Assembly: GCA_037190665.1 (NCBI GenBank)
Contig: JBBCJT010000187.1
Span: 1-39,555 of the forward strand
DNA length: 39,555 nucleotides
From: JBBCJT01 sp037190665
GTDB taxonomy: Bacteria > Pseudomonadota > Alphaproteobacteria > Acetobacterales > Acetobacteraceae
Direction of reading: 5' to 3'
Part shown: positions 32,301-39,555 of the stretch, in pieces
How positions within the stretch are numbered: the first letter of the stretch is position 1
Layout: every line of letters begins with the position of its first letter
The notes under the pieces: generated by a model
The model's database searches: none
What the model was told of the DNA's origin: nothing
What the model saw: the letters and a program-made list of their open reading frames with translations, nothing else
Position numbers and translations under genes: made by a program

Positions 32301-33505
32301 CAGTCCCGGATCGGGAAGATCGGGCTGGCGTTGGCGACCTCGGCGGGGAAGATCACCTTGATGTCGCCGTCCTGCACCTGCGTGTTCACCGGCCGCGCAC
32401 CCTGGTTCTGCCCCTTGTCGAAGCGCGTGGGGCCGTAGGGCATGACGTGGCCGTCGTAGGTGGAGGCGGCGAGTGCCGCGATCACCTTCGCCCGGTCGGC
32501 AGCACCCGCGCGGTCGATCGCGTCCGCGGCCAGCTTCATGCAGGAGTAGTTGAGCGGAATGTTGTAGGCCCAGAACTTACCGGAATCATCGACCTGCTTC
32601 TTCAGCGCGAGCGCCTCGGCGTTCTTCGGGTCGTGCCAATGGTTGCAGTCCATCACGCCGAGCGCGGCATCGGGGAATTCGCGCACGAAGCGGAAGTTGG
32701 ACGCCGCCCCGTTCAGCACCGCGTAGATGCCCTTCGGCCGGATGCGTTGCTGGCGCATGGTGCGCGCGAGCAGCACGAACTCGCCGTAGTAGCTGGACGG
32801 GATCAGCAGGTCGGGGCGCAGCGAACGCAGTCGCAGCGCGATGTTGTTCATGTCGCGCGCGGGCGTGGGGTGCGCGATCGTCTCCAGCACCTCGAACCCG
32901 TGCTGTGGCAGCGCGGCCGCCATCAGCTTGGCGAGACCGGAGCCGAACAGCCCGTCCTCGTGCACCAGCACCACGGTCTTGCAAGGCTTGCCCGCGGCGT
33001 CGTTCAGCTTGACGAGGTTGCCGATGGCCTCGGTGGTGACGGTGCCGAAGCCGGGCGCGAAGCGGAAGGTGTTGGCAAGCCCGCGCGAGGTGATCTGGTC
33101 GGACACGCCGACATCGACGATGTAGGGCAGATCGTAGCGCGCGGCGGCCTGGCTGGCGGCGAGGCAGATCGGGCTCGCGAAACCGCCGACGATGGCGACC
33201 ACGCCTTCGCCGTTCAGCCGCTCGACTTCCTGCACGCCGGCTTCGGGGTTGGAGCGGGCGTCGCCGATGATCGGCTCGATCTTCGCCCCGCCCAGCGCCT
33301 TGATGCCGCCGTCGGCGTTGATCTTCGCCACCGCGGCCTCTGCGCCGATGCGGCCGAGTTCGCCGTCCTGCGCGAGAGCGCCGGTCAGCGGCTGCAGCAG
33401 GCCGATCTTCACCGCGGCCGGCTGGGCGCGGAGCACGGCGGGTGCCGCAAGCAGTGCCGTGCCGGCGCCCAGAACGGTGCGACGGCCGAATGCGCGTGTC
33501 ATCAT
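32300..33505 (-). CDS. Branched-chain-type ABC solute-binding protein (LivK family)
   Basis: A 401-aa periplasmic binding protein of the type-I (LivJ/LivK, Peripla_BP_6) fold. It starts with a twin-arginine-like signal, FGRRTVLGAGTALLAAPAVL, ending in RAQ. The mature part has IGLLQPLTGALAQDGELGR and INADGGIKALGGAKIEPI at the N-terminus and VAIVGGFASPICLAA in the first lobe. Members bind amino acids, amides, aromatic acids or short acids, so the ligand is open. The start overlaps the GntR stop by 4 bases, an unusual coupling of a regulator to its transporter. The ATG at 33505 has a GGGAG site. Confidence 0.93.
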   Translation of the reverse strand: MMTRAFGRRTVLGAGTALLAAPAVLRAQPAAVKIGLLQPLTGALAQDGELGRIGAEAAVAKINADGGIKALGGAKIEPIIGDARSNPEAGVQEVERLNGEGVVAIVGGFASPICLAASQAAARYDLPYIVDVGVSDQITSRGLANTFRFAPGFGTVTTEAIGNLVKLNDAAGKPCKTVVLVHEDGLFGSGLAKLMAAALPQHGFEVLETIAHPTPARDMNNIALRLRSLRPDLLIPSSYYGEFVLLARTMRQQRIRPKGIYAVLNGAASNFRFVREFPDAALGVMDCNHWHDPKNAEALALKKQVDDSGKFWAYNIPLNYSCMKLAADAIDRAGAADRAKVIAALAASTYDGHVMPYGPTRFDKGQNQGARPVNTQVQDGDIKVIFPAEVANASPIFPIRD

Positions 33506-34293
33506 GTCGTGGAGCTCCCTTGTTGGTCCGTGCGGCCGATGCGGGGGGACAACGGTGCCCAGCGTCGCGCACCGTCATCGCCGGTGCGCTGAAGCTGCAT
33601 GTCGAAGGAAAAGCGGTCGGGGCGGTAGAGCGCGCGCAGATGCTCGACGGGCCGGTCATCCGCGTCGCGCACCAGCCGCGTCAGCGCGATCAGCGGCGCG
33701 CCCACCTCGACCTCCAGCGCCGAGGCGACCTCGGGGCCGGCCAGTGCCGCGCTGATCGTCTGCCGTGCGGTGCCGATGCGGATGCCGGAGCGTTCCAGCA
33801 GCGACAGCAGCGGCAGCACCGTGAGGTCAGTCTCGGAGAAGGTCTGGCCAATGCGGACGGGCACGAAGGTGGTCAGGTGAGAAAAGGGGCGGCCGCTCAT
33901 CCGGCGGACGCGCACCGCGTGCTGCGCGGGCTCGCCGTTGGGCAGTTCCAGCGCTTCGGCGATGGCGGGCGGGGGGATGACGTAACTGAAGGACACCAGC
34001 CGCACCTCGGTGCGCCGGCCCATCTCCTTCAGATGGGCGAAGACGTCGGCGCTTGCGGTCGGCCGGGCAGGGGCGCGCACGAACGTGCCGACGCCGGGGC
34101 GGCGTTCGACGAGGCCTTCATGGGCAAGCTGGTCCAGAGCGCGGCGGATGGTGACGCGGGCAACCCCGTGTTCGACGGCCAGCGCCGGTTCGCCGGGAAG
34201 CTGCGCGCCGCTCGCGATCGCGCCGGTCGCGATGCGATCCTGCAGCGCCAGGTACACCCGGCGCGCCTTGAACGTGTCCACGGCTGCGCTCAA
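33502..34293 (-). CDS. GntR-family regulator with UTRA domain (HutC subgroup)
   Basis: A 263-aa regulator. The winged helix is in about residues 8-75 (VYLALQDRIATGAI, then VTIRRALDQLAHEGLVERRPGVGTF). The rest is a UTRA small-molecule domain (EPAQHAVRVRRMSGRPFSHL, then LIALTRLVRDADDRPVEHL). It heads the 12-gene operon and is divergent from leuCD, so it probably controls both from the 117-bp gap. A palindrome over its own -10 box suggests autorepression. The effector is likely the imported substrate or an early intermediate. Confidence 0.92.
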   Translation of the reverse strand: MSAAVDTFKARRVYLALQDRIATGAIASGAQLPGEPALAVEHGVARVTIRRALDQLAHEGLVERRPGVGTFVRAPARPTASADVFAHLKEMGRRTEVRLVSFSYVIPPPAIAEALELPNGEPAQHAVRVRRMSGRPFSHLTTFVPVRIGQTFSETDLTVLPLLSLLERSGIRIGTARQTISAALAGPEVASALEVEVGAPLIALTRLVRDADDRPVEHLRALYRPDRFSFDMQLQRTGDDGARRWAPLSPRIGRTDQQGSSTT

Positions 34294-34333
34294 CGTCCGC
34301 TCCTCCCTGTCCTATTTATCGGACTGGTTGCTG

Positions 34334-34364
34334 TCTATCATAGAGAACAGGAACGTTGTCGCAA
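34334..34364 (-). promoter_or_regulatory. Promoter and overlapping operator of the 12-gene operon
   Basis: On the minus strand TTGCGA (34359-34364), a 16-base spacer and TATGAT (34337-34342) form a good sigma-70 promoter. The -10 box is embedded in the perfect palindrome TCTAT-C-ATAGA (34334-34344), the likely site for the adjacent GntR protein. The palindrome also lies in the leuCD upstream region. Confidence 0.6.
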
Positions 34365-34410
34365 GGGTTTTTTTGGGCTACCGAGGGGCAAATGACCCGG
34401 GAGGGGCGGA

Positions 34411-35829
34411 ATGGGCGGTAAGGCGCCGCGCGCGCTGTTCGACAAGGTGTGGGATCCGCATGTCGTCCTGACGCGGGAGGACGGGCAGGCGCTGCTGTGG
34501 ATCGACCGGCACTTCTTCCACGAAGGTTCCCACCACGCCTTCAACCAGCTCAAGGCACGCGGTGCGTCGGTGGCGTATCCGTCGCAGAACATCGGCGTGG
34601 CCGACCACTACGTGCCCACGCGCGGGCGCGGCGGCGCGATCGCCGATCCCGCCATCGCGCGCATGGTCGCCCAGCTTTCCGACAACGCCGCGCAGCACGG
34701 GCTGCGCCTGTTCGACCTCGCCAGTCCGGGGCAGGGCATCGTGCATGTGGTGGGGCCGGAGCAGGGGCTGACCCTGCCGGGACTGGCCATCGTCTGTGGC
34801 GACAGCCACACCTCCACGCATGGCGCGTTCGGCGCCATCGCCTTCGGCATCGGCGCATCCGAAGTGGCGCATGTGCTGATGACGCAGACACTGTGGCAGC
34901 GGAAGCCGAAGCGGATGCGCATCCGCGTCGATGGCGCGCTGGGCACGGGGATCGGCGCGAAGGACATCGCGCTGTCCATCATCGCGCGCATCGGCACCGA
35001 TGGCGCACAGGGTCATGCGGTGGAGTATGCCGGCTCGGCCGTGCGCGGCCTGTCGATGGAAGGGCGGCTGACGCTGTGCAACCTGTCCATCGAGGGTGGT
35101 GCGCGCTGCGGCATGGTCGCACCCGACCGCACCACGGTCGATTTCATCCGCGGCCGCCCCTTCGCGCCACAGGGGCCCGCGTTCGACCGCGCGGCGGAGG
35201 CATGGCTCGCGTTGCCCGGCGATGCGGATGCGGCGTTCGACCGGGAGGTGGCGCTGGATGCCGGCGAGATCGCTCCCATCGTCACCTGGGGCGTGAGCCC
35301 GGAGGACGCGCTGCCGGTGACCGCGACGCTGCCCGATCCCACACGCGCCGCCGATCCGGCGAAGGCCGCGCAGATCCGCGACGGGCTCGACTACATGGGG
35401 CTGCATCCGGGGCAGAAGCTGACCGATGTCGCGGTGGATCGCGTGTTCATCGGCTCCTGCACCAACAGCCGCATCGAGGACCTGCGCTCCGCCGCCGCGG
35501 TCCTTGCGGGTCGCAAGGCACGCGTGCCGGGTCTCGTCTCCCCCGGCTCGACGCCGGTGAAGCGGCAGGCGGAGCAGGAGGGGCTGGACCGCATCTTCCG
35601 CGACGCCGGGCTGGACTGGGTGGAGTCCGGCTGTTCCATGTGCGTGGGCATGAACGGCGACCTGCTGGCGCCGGGCGAGCGCTGCGCGTCCACCACCAAC
35701 CGCAACTTCAAGGGCCGACAGGGCAAGGGATCGCGCACGCATCTGATGTCCCCCGCTATGGCCGCCGCGGCTGCGGTGACCGGCCATCTGACCGACGTGC
35801 GCGAGCTGCTGAAGGATCGTGCGTCATGA
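34411..35829 (+). CDS. LeuC-type hydro-lyase large subunit (isopropylmalate isomerase family)
   Basis: A 472-aa aconitase-superfamily protein. The three cysteines that hold the [4Fe-4S] cluster are seen: C350 in FIGSCTNSR, and C408 and C411 in SGCSMCVGMN. VVGPEQGLTLPGLAIVCGDSHTSTHGAFGA is well kept. The segment after IDRHFFHE (GSHHAFNQLKARGASVAYPS, then VADHYVPT) differs from the TSPQAF and DHNVPT of housekeeping LeuC, suggesting another hydroxy-acid substrate. It lies divergent from a catabolic operon rather than among leucine genes, supporting a catabolic role. The ATG at 34411 has a GGGAGGGG site. Confidence 0.88.
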   Translation: MGGKAPRALFDKVWDPHVVLTREDGQALLWIDRHFFHEGSHHAFNQLKARGASVAYPSQNIGVADHYVPTRGRGGAIADPAIARMVAQLSDNAAQHGLRLFDLASPGQGIVHVVGPEQGLTLPGLAIVCGDSHTSTHGAFGAIAFGIGASEVAHVLMTQTLWQRKPKRMRIRVDGALGTGIGAKDIALSIIARIGTDGAQGHAVEYAGSAVRGLSMEGRLTLCNLSIEGGARCGMVAPDRTTVDFIRGRPFAPQGPAFDRAAEAWLALPGDADAAFDREVALDAGEIAPIVTWGVSPEDALPVTATLPDPTRAADPAKAAQIRDGLDYMGLHPGQKLTDVAVDRVFIGSCTNSRIEDLRSAAAVLAGRKARVPGLVSPGSTPVKRQAEQEGLDRIFRDAGLDWVESGCSMCVGMNGDLLAPGERCASTTNRNFKGRQGKGSRTHLMSPAMAAAAAVTGHLTDVRELLKDRAS

Positions 35830-36440
35830 CGCCCCTGCGCATCGTCACCGCGCCTGCCTGTCCACTGCCGATGGCGAACGTGGACACCGACCAGCTCATT
35901 CCCGCGCGCTTCATGAGTCGGCCGCGCAGCGCGGGGTACGGTGACTTCCTGCTCTATGACCTGCGCTTCGGGCCGGACGGGGAGAAGCTGGCCGATTTCC
36001 CGCTCAATGACCCCGCGCGGCAGGGCGCGCAGGTGCTGGTCGCGCGGCGCAATTTCGGCTCCGGCTCGTCGCGCGAGGCGGCTGCCTATGCGCTGGTGGA
36101 TTACGGCTTCCGCTGCGTGATCGCGCCGAGCTTCGGCGACATCTTCTCGAGCAACGCCGTCAACAACGGCCTGCTGCCGGCGCGCATGGCGGAGGCGGAG
36201 GTGGAAGCGTTGCTCGCCTGGCTCGACAATGGCGGGCGGGAGGTGACGGTGGACCTGGAGACCTGCCGGGTCACGGCCGGCAATCAGTCCTGGGACTTCG
36301 CGATCGATCCGGTCTGGCGGACGAAGCTGCTGAACGGCTGGAGCGATGTGGACCTGACGCTGAGCCGTGCCGACGAGATTGCCGCCTTCGCGCAGGGGGA
36401 CCGCACGCGCCGCCCCTGGGCGTGGCTGGACGGGCGCTGA
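35826..36440 (+). CDS. LeuD-type hydro-lyase small subunit
   Basis: A 204-aa swivel-domain partner of the large subunit, overlapping it by 4 bases (ATGA). NVDTDQLIPARFM near the N-terminus and IAPSFGDIFSSNAVNNGLLP are standard LeuD features. The loop NFGSGSSREAAAYAL has Ala where leucine-pathway LeuD usually has His (SSREHA), another hint of changed substrate choice. The two subunits together isomerise or hydrate a malate-type acid. A dimethylmaleate- or citraconate-hydratase role would fit the PrpD and lyase genes across the promoter, but this is inference. Confidence 0.88.
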   Translation: MTPLRIVTAPACPLPMANVDTDQLIPARFMSRPRSAGYGDFLLYDLRFGPDGEKLADFPLNDPARQGAQVLVARRNFGSGSSREAAAYALVDYGFRCVIAPSFGDIFSSNAVNNGLLPARMAEAEVEALLAWLDNGGREVTVDLETCRVTAGNQSWDFAIDPVWRTKLLNGWSDVDLTLSRADEIAAFAQGDRTRRPWAWLDGR

Positions 36441-36450
36441 GAGCGCGCCG

Positions 36451-37707
36451 CTAAAGCCCCCGTCCGCGTCCGATCACCGCTGCGCCATAGCGTGTCCGCA
36501 GCGCGTTGACTGCGTCCTGCGCGGCGACGCGGCGTGCGCGGTCGGGGTCGGCGAGGTCGCCCTTGTCCGCCTCCGCCGCGTCCGCGAGCGGCTGCGCGCC
36601 GATGCCGATCAGGCGGAAGTGCGTGCGCCCGTCCGCTTCCTTCGCCAGCAGTTCGCGCGCGGCGGCGAACAGCAGCTCCGGCAGGCGGGTGGGTGAGGGC
36701 AGGCGCAGCGCGCGTGTCCGTAGCGCGAAACGATCGGTCTTCAGCTTCAGCACCACCCCGCCGGCGGCGAGGTGCTTCTCGTTCAACCGGCGTGCGAGCT
36801 TCTCCGCCAGCCGCCACAGCACACGTTCCAGCGCCCGCGCTTCGGCGATGTCGGTCTCGAATGTGGTTTCGGTGGAAACCGATTTCGTCTCGCGCGACGG
36901 ATCGACGCGGCGCAGATCCTCGCCACGAGCGCGTGCGACCAGCGCCGGCCCGTCATCGCCCAGCATCCGCCGCGCGGCCGCCGGCTCCAGCGCCTGCAGG
37001 TGGCTGATGGTGGTGATGCCGCGCCCGGCCAGCCGCGCCGCGAGCGCGGGACCGACCCCCGGCAACAGCGTCACCGGTTCGGATGCGAGCAGCGATACCG
37101 CCTCGGCCCGGCCGATCACCGCGAAGCCGCGCGGTTTGTCGCGGTCCGCGGCGATCTTCGCGAGCAGCCGGTTCGGGGCGAGCCCGATCGAGACGGTCAG
37201 CCCGATCTCGGCCTCCACCCTCGCGGCGAAGCGCGCCATCACCGCCGCCGGCGGGGCGCCGTGCAGCGCCTCTGTGCCCGTGAGGTCGAGCACCGCCTCG
37301 TCGATCGACAGCGCCTGAACGAGCGGCGTCAGCTCCTCCATCAGCGCGCGGATGCGGCGCGACTCCCGCACGTACTTCGCCATGTCGGGCTTGAGCACGA
37401 CCGCGTCCGGGCATGCGGCCAGCGCCTTGAACATCGGCATGGCCGACCGCACGCCGCGGATGCGCGCGATGTAGCAGGCGGTGGTCACCACGCCGCGCTT
37501 GCCGCCGCCGACGATCAGCGGCCGGTCCGCAAGCTCCGGCCGGTCGCGCTTCTCGACGCTGGCGTAGAAGGCGTCGCAATCGACATGCGCGACCGTCAGC
37601 GAGAACAGCTCGGGGTGGCGCAGCACGCGGCGATGGCCGCAGGCAGGGCAGGGGCCTGCCGGCCAGTCCTCTCCGGTCGCGAAACAGGTGCGGCAGAGCG
37701 CGTGCAC
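36451..37707 (-). CDS. dinB: DNA polymerase IV with N-terminal zinc ribbon
   Basis: A 418-aa Y-family translesion polymerase. Residues 5-23 form a four-cysteine ribbon (C5, C8, C20, C23), as in many alphaproteobacterial DinB proteins. The catalytic residues are D43 in HVDCDAFYASVE and the Asp-Glu pair in LSIDEAVLDLTG. The little-finger region holds the helix-hairpin-helix LLPGVGPALAARLAGRGI. It copies past DNA lesions and is error-prone. Its stop is 10 bp from the leuD-type stop, so the two genes converge. Confidence 0.95.
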   Translation of the reverse strand: MHALCRTCFATGEDWPAGPCPACGHRRVLRHPELFSLTVAHVDCDAFYASVEKRDRPELADRPLIVGGGKRGVVTTACYIARIRGVRSAMPMFKALAACPDAVVLKPDMAKYVRESRRIRALMEELTPLVQALSIDEAVLDLTGTEALHGAPPAAVMARFAARVEAEIGLTVSIGLAPNRLLAKIAADRDKPRGFAVIGRAEAVSLLASEPVTLLPGVGPALAARLAGRGITTISHLQALEPAAARRMLGDDGPALVARARGEDLRRVDPSRETKSVSTETTFETDIAEARALERVLWRLAEKLARRLNEKHLAAGGVVLKLKTDRFALRTRALRLPSPTRLPELLFAAARELLAKEADGRTHFRLIGIGAQPLADAAEADKGDLADPDRARRVAAQDAVNALRTRYGAAVIGRGRGL

Positions 37708-37738
37708 GGGGCGATCCTAGCGTGCGGAGGGCCTCCGC

Positions 37739-38623
37739 TCACTCCCGGTCGAGCGTGGCCTTGGCCGAGATCAGCCGGCCGCGTTCCTCGTCCGTGAGGC
37801 GGGGGTATTCGAGGTCGAGGCTCTCCAGCGCCTCGATGAAGATGCCGGCGACCACCAGCCGCGTGTACCACTTGTTGTCCGCCGGGACGACGAACCACGG
37901 CGCGTCGGGCGTCGCGGTGGCGCGGATCGCCGCCTCATAGGCTTCCATGTAGGCATCCCAGTAGCCGCGCTCGGCCACGTCGGCGGCGGAGAACTTCCAG
38001 TTCTTCTCCGGCTCCTCGATGCGTTCGAGGAAGCGGCGCTTCTGCTCCTTGCGCGAGACGTTCAGGAAGATCTTGCGCAGCACGACGCCCTGCCGCGACA
38101 GGTAACGCTCGTAGGCGGCGATATCCTCCAGCCGCTCCTCGAAGATGGTCTTGCCGACCAGCCGCCGCGGCAGCTTCTGCCCCTGCAGGATCCTTCGGTG
38201 CACGCGCACCACCAGCACTTCCTCGTAGTGGCTGCGGTTGAAGATGCCGATGCGGCCGCGCTCGGGTAGGTGGCGGTTCACGCGCCAGAGGAAGTCGTGG
38301 TCCAGCTCCTCCGACGTCGGCGCCTTGAAGGCGGTGACGTGCACGCCCTGCGGGTTCACCCCGCTCATCACGTGCTTGATCGTGCCGTCCTTGCCGGCCG
38401 CGTCCATCGCCTGGAACACGGCGAGCAGCGCCCAGCGGTCCTGTGCATACAGTTTGTCCTGCAACTCGGTCAGCCGCTCCACGCCTTCCTTCAGCAGGCC
38501 GGCGGCTCCGTCCTTGTCCATCGACAGGCCACCGGTATCGCCCGGGTCGTGGTCCTTCAGATGGAACCCGCGCCCCTTGGTGACGCGGCACCGGTCGACC
38601 AGCTTCACAAGCTTCCTGTGCAT
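37739..38623 (-). CDS. ppk2: Polyphosphate kinase 2 family protein
   Basis: A 294-aa PPK2 protein that transfers phosphate between polyphosphate and nucleotides. Walker A is AMDAAGKDG (about residues 72-80), the second motif is FNRSHYEEVLVVRVH (about 128-142), and the lid-like segment KEQKRRFLERIEEPEKNWKF is present. The FNRSHYE form resembles class III PPK2 enzymes, which use AMP as well as ADP; class assignment is tentative. It is divergent from the RraA-family gene with a 117-bp gap. Confidence 0.93.
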   Translation of the reverse strand: MHRKLVKLVDRCRVTKGRGFHLKDHDPGDTGGLSMDKDGAAGLLKEGVERLTELQDKLYAQDRWALLAVFQAMDAAGKDGTIKHVMSGVNPQGVHVTAFKAPTSEELDHDFLWRVNRHLPERGRIGIFNRSHYEEVLVVRVHRRILQGQKLPRRLVGKTIFEERLEDIAAYERYLSRQGVVLRKIFLNVSRKEQKRRFLERIEEPEKNWKFSAADVAERGYWDAYMEAYEAAIRATATPDAPWFVVPADNKWYTRLVVAGIFIEALESLDLEYPRLTDEERGRLISAKATLDRE

Positions 38624-38740
38624 CCGCCCGCTCCTGCCCCGAGGCGGGCAGGCTAGGGCAGGATCGAGTCGCCTCCCACGGTTGCCAGCCCCGGCGCGGC
38701 GATGGATGCTCGCCCGACCGGCTCACAGGAGGAAACGAGC

Positions 38741-39433
38741 ATGCCCTATCCGTTCACCGCGGAGGATCTGCAGCGCCTGAAGCAGTGGGACACGCCCACG
38801 ATCTGCAACGGGCTGGAGCTGATCGTGCCGGAACGGCGGGCCATCGGCTTCACCACCCGGTCCATGCACGCCGCCGACCGCAAGCTGCCGCCCATCGTCG
38901 GCCTCGCGCGCGTCGGCACCATCCGCGCCAAGGAGCCGCCGCGCGGCAAGACCGCCGACCGGCTCGACTGGTACGACTACGTCGCCGAGGCGGCGCTGCC
39001 GACCGTGGTCTGCCTGCAGGACCTCGACGACCATCCCGGCTGGGGCGCCTTCTGGGGCGAGGTGCATACCGCGGTGCACAAGGCGCTGGGGGCGGAGGGC
39101 TGCGTGACGAACGGCAGCTTCCGGGACTGCGACATGCTCGCCCCGGGCTTCCAGATCATCGGCGGCGTGGTCGCGCCCTCGCACGCGCATGTGCATCTGG
39201 TGGATTTCGGCAAGCCGGTGAACATCCTGGGCATGAACGTCGCGCATGACGACGTGGTGCACGCGGACTTCCACGGCGCGGTGGTGATCCCGGCCGAGGC
39301 GGTGAAGAAGCTGCCCGATGCGATCGAAAGCGTGGCCCGCAAGGAGAAGGTGATCCTCGACTGCGTGCGCGCCGCAGGCTTCACGCCCGCCAAGCTGCGC
39401 GAAGCGATCGCCGCAACGCGCGATATCCATTGA
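38741..39433 (+). CDS. RraA-family protein
   Basis: A 230-aa protein of the RraA/HMG-aldolase fold. The ATG at 38741 has an AGGAGG site eight bases away and is preferred to an upstream frame. The active-site region is CVTNGSFRDCDMLAPGFQ with R128 and D129 conserved; the usual Asp before the glycine is Asn. Family members are either class II aldolases for 4-hydroxy-4-methyl-2-oxoglutarate, oxaloacetate decarboxylases, or RNase E regulators. The lack of an RNase-E context and the Arg-Asp pair favour an aldolase or decarboxylase. Confidence 0.85.
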   Translation: MPYPFTAEDLQRLKQWDTPTICNGLELIVPERRAIGFTTRSMHAADRKLPPIVGLARVGTIRAKEPPRGKTADRLDWYDYVAEAALPTVVCLQDLDDHPGWGAFWGEVHTAVHKALGAEGCVTNGSFRDCDMLAPGFQIIGGVVAPSHAHVHLVDFGKPVNILGMNVAHDDVVHADFHGAVVIPAEAVKKLPDAIESVARKEKVILDCVRAAGFTPAKLREAIAATRDIH

Positions 39434-39440
39434 GGCTGGC

Positions 39441-39503
39441 GGGGCGCTGCCCCGGACCCCGGGAGGGCTCTGCCCTCCACCCGGCAGGGGGCACGGCCCC
39501 CTG
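39441..39503. repeat. Array of three GC-rich hairpins after the RraA-family gene
   Basis: Three perfect hairpins sit in line: GGGGC-GCT-GCCCC (39441-39453), GAGGGC-TCT-GCCCTC (39463-39477) and CAGGGGGC-ACG-GCCCCCTG (39485-39503), each with a three-base loop. They start eight bases after a stop codon. I recognise this as a dispersed extragenic element common in GC-rich Rhodospirillales-type genomes. It probably ends transcription from both sides. Confidence 0.7.
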
Positions 39504-39517
39504 CACCCGCGATTCCT

Positions 39518-39555
39518 TCAGAAGGATTTCAGCAGGTCGGTCGTCTGACCCCATC
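39518..39555 (-). CDS. Possible C-terminal end of a further minus-strand gene
   Basis: On the minus strand the window's last bases read GQTTDLLKSF followed by a TGA at 39518-39520, directly before the hairpin array. This looks like a natural protein end, but only 12 codons are visible and no family can be named. Confidence 0.35.
   Translation of the reverse strand, partial: WGQTTDLLKSF

Overview
The window looks like chromosomal DNA from a GC-rich (roughly two-thirds G+C by eye) alphaproteobacterium, most likely Acetobacteraceae or a neighbouring Rhodospirillales group. The reasons are the codon use, a DNA polymerase IV with the N-terminal zinc ribbon common in alphaproteobacteria, many solute transporters of the TRAP and branched-chain ABC types, and a GC-hairpin array after a stop codon of a kind I associate with these genomes. 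This placement is inference; there is no rRNA or tRNA gene to fix it.

Layout. 1-5032: start of a family-5 ABC solute-binding protein (minus, cut by the edge), then a plus-strand unit with a DAO-type flavin oxidase, a degenerate short-chain dehydrogenase and a complete DctPQM TRAP transporter. 4978-9155: a PAS / degenerate GGDEF / EAL c-di-GMP phosphodiesterase, then an AhpC-AhpD peroxide-reducing pair divergent from an OxyR carrying both redox cysteines. 9238-13982: the unusual part, six minus-strand genes bounded by two copies of an imperfect direct repeat. One gene encodes a protein with the MACPF pore-former signature and an N-terminal beta-grasp-like module. That module appears twice more in the neighbouring 163-aa protein. 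Two small proteins of the cluster look like diverged paralogues, and the first gene is strikingly AT-rich. 14003-16914: a DUF4136 lipoprotein, a TerB/DUF533-like protein, an HNH endonuclease with a possible PUA-like reader domain, and glutathione peroxidase. 16973-20890: a kynureninase / FCD-GntR regulator / amino-acid permease unit with a tandem AT-rich operator upstream.

21045-36440: a 12-gene minus-strand run, almost every junction overlapping by 1-8 bases, encoding a UTRA-GntR regulator, a complete LivKHMGF-type importer, an MmgE/PrpD dehydratase, an isocitrate-lyase/PEP-mutase-type lyase, HyuB and HyuA hydantoinase subunits, an isochorismatase-fold protein without its nucleophilic cysteine, and a fumarate-reductase-like flavoprotein. 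A LeuCD-type hydro-lyase pair is divergent from it. Together these read as an import-and-degrade module for an unidentified small acid or cyclic amide. 36451-39555: DinB, PPK2 and RraA-family genes, a GC-hairpin array, and what may be the last codons of a further minus-strand gene.

The best candidate for something undescribed is the MACPF/beta-grasp cluster (9324-13376). Second is the substrate of the 12-gene operon.
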